From positions 1-7,572 of the forward strand of contig CANGSN010000135.1 of NCBI GenBank assembly GCA_947455805.1: 7,572 bases of DNA, in the 5' to 3' direction. The stretch comes from Planctomycetota bacterium (GTDB lineage: Bacteria; Planctomycetota; UBA1135; UBA2386). The notes under the pieces were generated by a model, which ran no database searches, had not been told where the DNA came from, and saw only the letters and a list, made by a program, of their open reading frames with translations. This document shows, piece by piece, positions 5,378-7,572 of this stretch; position 1 is the first letter of the stretch, and the number at the start of each line of letters is the position of its first letter. The position numbers were made by a program, and so were the translations under genes.

Positions 5378-5415
5378 CTGAGAGCCCGTAGCATGATTTC
5401 TTCTCGGGCTCTCAG
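5378..5415 (-). terminator. 11-bp hairpin overlapping the S46 peptidase stop, candidate terminator
   Basis: CTGAGAGCCCG (5378-5388) pairs perfectly with CGGGCTCTCAG (5405-5415) around a 16-nt AT-rich loop. The peptidase TGA (5412-5414) lies inside the arm, so in the leftward transcript the stem begins at the stop codon. Only a short TTT occurs after it. It could end transcription from either side of this convergent pair. Confidence 0.5.
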
Positions 5416-7565
5416 CCGCCGAGTTCCTGCAAGAGGCTCGGGCTCGGCAGCACCGACTCGACGACCCACAGCACGTAGCGCACGTCGCACACCACGTTGC
5501 GCGAGCGCTCTGGGTTCCAGCCGAAGTCGCCGGCGACGTTCTCGAACACGCGGTCGAAGTTGAGGCCGATCAGCTCGCCCTTGCCGTTGATCACCGGCGA
5601 GCCGCTGTTGCCGCCGGTGGTGTCGCCGTTGGTCAGGAAGCACACCGGCACGTCGCCGAGCTTCTTGTCGAAGAACTTCGACTGCTCGCGCGTCTTCGCT
5701 GCGGCGAGCAGCGCCTTCGGGCTGGCGAACGGCTCCACGCCGGTCTCCTTCTGCAGGATGCCGGCCACCGTCGTGTGCGGTGCGTAGGTCACTGCTTCGC
5801 GCGGCGAGTAACCACCGACCTCGGCGATCGAGACGCGCAGCGTGCTGTTGGCGTCCGGATAGAACGACTTGCCGCGGAACGCTTCCTGCGCCGCGATCCA
5901 GCGGCGGCCGACGTCGAGCGCCTTGCCGGCGCGCTGGCGCTGGCGCAGCTGCCAGGCGGCGCGTTCCTTGGCGATACCGCGCGCCAGCACGACCATCGGA
6001 TCGTCGCTCTTGCCGAGCGCGTCCTTGCCGCTGGCGAACAGTTCCTGCCGCGCCTTCGGGTCGAGCATCCGGGTGTTCGCGAACAGCGCGTCGAGCGCCT
6101 TGCCATCGAGGCCGTCGGCGCCGAGCATCTGCGTGCCTTCGAGCCGCTGCGCCTTGCTCATCGCCGCGAACTCCGCGCACAGGATGCGCACCACCGGCTG
6201 CTGGATCGCCTCGAAGTCGGCGGTCAGCATGTCGCTGCCGAGCACCTCCTGCAGGCGCGCTGGCAGCTTGCCTTCGGGCGACGACGCGCTGGCGGCGCAG
6301 GCTTCGACCAGCACCGTCAGCAGCGGCATCTGGTCGTCGAGCATGCCGAGGAAACCCATCATCGTGTCGCGCTCGAGCGTCGCCGCTTCGGCGTCGTCCG
6401 CGGTCAGCATCTCGGCGAGCACGTTGCCGTGCGCCTTCTCGCGCTGCGGGTCGGCGGCGAGCCAGGCGGTGAACTCCGCCTCCTCGCGCAGCTTGCGGGC
6501 GACGACGGCGTTGCGGCGCAGGCCGAAGATCATCCCCGACGAGTTCTTCTGCACGTTGGCCAGCGACTTGATGTCGTCGGCGACCTGCAGCGACTTCTCG
6601 ACGCTCTGCTTGCCGGCCTGCGTCAGCACGGCGATCACCGCGGTCAGCACGTCGAGGCGGCGCGGGAACACGTAGCCCTCCTGCAGGGCGACGGCGCGGC
6701 TGGTCTTGTAGCGCTGCGTGCGGCCCGGGTAGCCGAGGATCAGCGCCAGGTCGCCGGCCTGCACGCCGTTCTGCGCGACCTGCAGCGAGTGCTCGGGCCG
6801 GAACGGCACGTTCTCCGCATGGTGCTCGCGCACCTTGCCGTCCGGCGCCACGTAGGCGCGAAAGAACGTGAAGTCGCCGGTGTGGCGCGGCCATTCCCAG
6901 TTGTCGGTCTCGCCGCCGAACTCGCCGATGCTGCGCGGCGGCGCGTAGACGAGCCGCACGTCGGTGATCTGCGTGCGGTAGTAGAGGTGGTACTCCTTGC
7001 CCTCGAGGAACGACGCCACCGAGCACTTGGTGTTGGCTTCCTTCGCTTCGCCCTCGGCGACCAGCCGGCCGAGCGTGCGCTGCGTGATGACGAAGCGGTC
7101 GAGGTCGTCCTTGGCCTTCGCCTGCGCCTCGTGCACGACCGCGGTCACGTCCTCGATGCGCTTCAGCACCGACGCGACCATGCCCGGGGCCGGCAGCTCC
7201 TGGTCGCGGCTCGCCGCGGCGAAGCCGTTCTCCAGGTAGTTGTGTTCGGGGCTGCTGAGTTCGGTGACGGCGCCGAAGCCGCAGTGGTGGTTGGTCAGCA
7301 GCAGGCCGTCCTTCGAGACGAACGACGCCGTGCAGCCGTTGATCTGCACCGTCGCCGACAGCACGCCGCCCTTCTCCGGGTGCCAGAACTCGTCCTTCGT
7401 CATCACCATGCCGCGCTTCTGCAGCGCCTCCCAGTCCATCTCGCGGACCTGGGTCGGCAGCCACTGCCCTTCGTCGGGTCGCGGGCCGGAGAGCGGGCCG
7501 CCGGTGAGGGAACCGTCGGGGACGAAGCAGACGGCGAGAACGAGCAGGGCGGACGAACGCAGCAT
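5412..7565 (-). CDS. S46 family dipeptidyl-peptidase, DPP11-like specificity residue
   Basis: S46 enzymes are exported serine exopeptidases of clan PA that release dipeptides from peptide N-termini; they act in the periplasm or at the surface. The protein has 717 residues, the usual family size. Residues 1-~15 (MLRSSALLVLAVCFV) look like a Sec signal. The chymotrypsin-like half has TNHHCGF with catalytic His94, the conserved block GGETDNWEWPRHTGDF (218-232) holding the catalytic Asp (Asp221 or Asp231), a long helical insert (~300-560), and GGNSGSPV with nucleophile Ser654. From there, ELIGLNFDR places Arg672 at +18 from the serine. In P. gingivalis DPP11 the equivalent Arg673 confers preference for Asp/Glu at P1, while DPP7 has Gly there. 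DVRYVLWVVESV at 694-705 is also family-typical. ATG 7565 gives a good signal peptide; only 7 nt lie upstream, so an earlier start and the promoter cannot be judged. It converges with hpt. Confidence 0.95.
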   Translation of the reverse strand: MLRSSALLVLAVCFVPDGSLTGGPLSGPRPDEGQWLPTQVREMDWEALQKRGMVMTKDEFWHPEKGGVLSATVQINGCTASFVSKDGLLLTNHHCGFGAVTELSSPEHNYLENGFAAASRDQELPAPGMVASVLKRIEDVTAVVHEAQAKAKDDLDRFVITQRTLGRLVAEGEAKEANTKCSVASFLEGKEYHLYYRTQITDVRLVYAPPRSIGEFGGETDNWEWPRHTGDFTFFRAYVAPDGKVREHHAENVPFRPEHSLQVAQNGVQAGDLALILGYPGRTQRYKTSRAVALQEGYVFPRRLDVLTAVIAVLTQAGKQSVEKSLQVADDIKSLANVQKNSSGMIFGLRRNAVVARKLREEAEFTAWLAADPQREKAHGNVLAEMLTADDAEAATLERDTMMGFLGMLDDQMPLLTVLVEACAASASSPEGKLPARLQEVLGSDMLTADFEAIQQPVVRILCAEFAAMSKAQRLEGTQMLGADGLDGKALDALFANTRMLDPKARQELFASGKDALGKSDDPMVVLARGIAKERAAWQLRQRQRAGKALDVGRRWIAAQEAFRGKSFYPDANSTLRVSIAEVGGYSPREAVTYAPHTTVAGILQKETGVEPFASPKALLAAAKTREQSKFFDKKLGDVPVCFLTNGDTTGGNSGSPVINGKGELIGLNFDRVFENVAGDFGWNPERSRNVVCDVRYVLWVVESVLPSPSLLQELGG

Positions 7566-7572
7566 GCCGAAC

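Noticed and set aside
5274..5411. CRISPR or tRNA-like element suggested by the repeated stems
   Set aside because: There are no regular repeat-spacer units, cloverleaf or CCA end; the stems differ in sequence and size.
5311..7464. Second 717-residue minus-strand frame over the peptidase gene
   Set aside because: The equal length is a coincidence. It is Arg/Ala-rich with no motifs, while the frame 5412-7565 carries the full S46 signature.

Overview
The window is GC-rich (roughly two thirds G+C by eye), densely coded DNA of chromosomal character. It holds seven clear protein genes and one probable small gene. I see no mobile elements, CRISPR arrays, tRNA or rRNA. The mix suggests a free-living heterotroph: a glycolytic enolase, two base-salvage phosphoribosyltransferases, a secreted metallo-beta-lactamase (MBL) protein with a lamin-tail domain, and an S46 exopeptidase. 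The secreted multi-domain protein with a beta-rich C-terminus, together with weak or absent Shine-Dalgarno (SD) sites at several genes, fits Planctomycetota or a related group. That assignment is an inference with low to moderate confidence.

Layout. Positions 1-2793 are read leftward, as DUF4160, DUF2442, uracil phosphoribosyltransferase (upp-type), a small cysteine-cluster protein, then enolase (eno), whose last ~30 residues lie beyond the left edge. The five genes are close or overlapping. DUF4160 and DUF2442 overlap by 20 bp. DUF2442 and upp are 12 bp apart and in the same frame. The small gene and eno share ATGA. A 97-bp gap with a hairpin separates upp from the small gene. Positions 2794-2913 are a divergent intergenic region carrying a 10-bp inverted repeat. 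Positions 2914-5273 are read rightward: a ComEC-like MBL protein with a lamin-tail domain, then hypoxanthine phosphoribosyltransferase (hpt), overlapping by GTGA. Positions 5274-5411 lie between convergent genes and contain four consecutive hairpins. Positions 5412-7565 hold a leftward S46 dipeptidyl-peptidase.

How the genes may work together. Hpt and the upp-type enzyme recover purine and pyrimidine bases using PRPP. The MBL-lamin-tail protein looks exported and belongs to a hydrolase class linked to nucleic acids, and its gene is translationally coupled to hpt. A plausible but unproven reading is a nutrient-scavenging neighbourhood: outside the cytoplasm, nucleic acid and peptide breakdown (S46 peptidase); inside, base salvage. 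The best candidates for undescribed biology are the small C-x2-C-x-C-x2-C protein coupled to enolase, the MBL-lamin-tail/hpt pair, and the hairpin cluster with mutually exclusive pairings after hpt.
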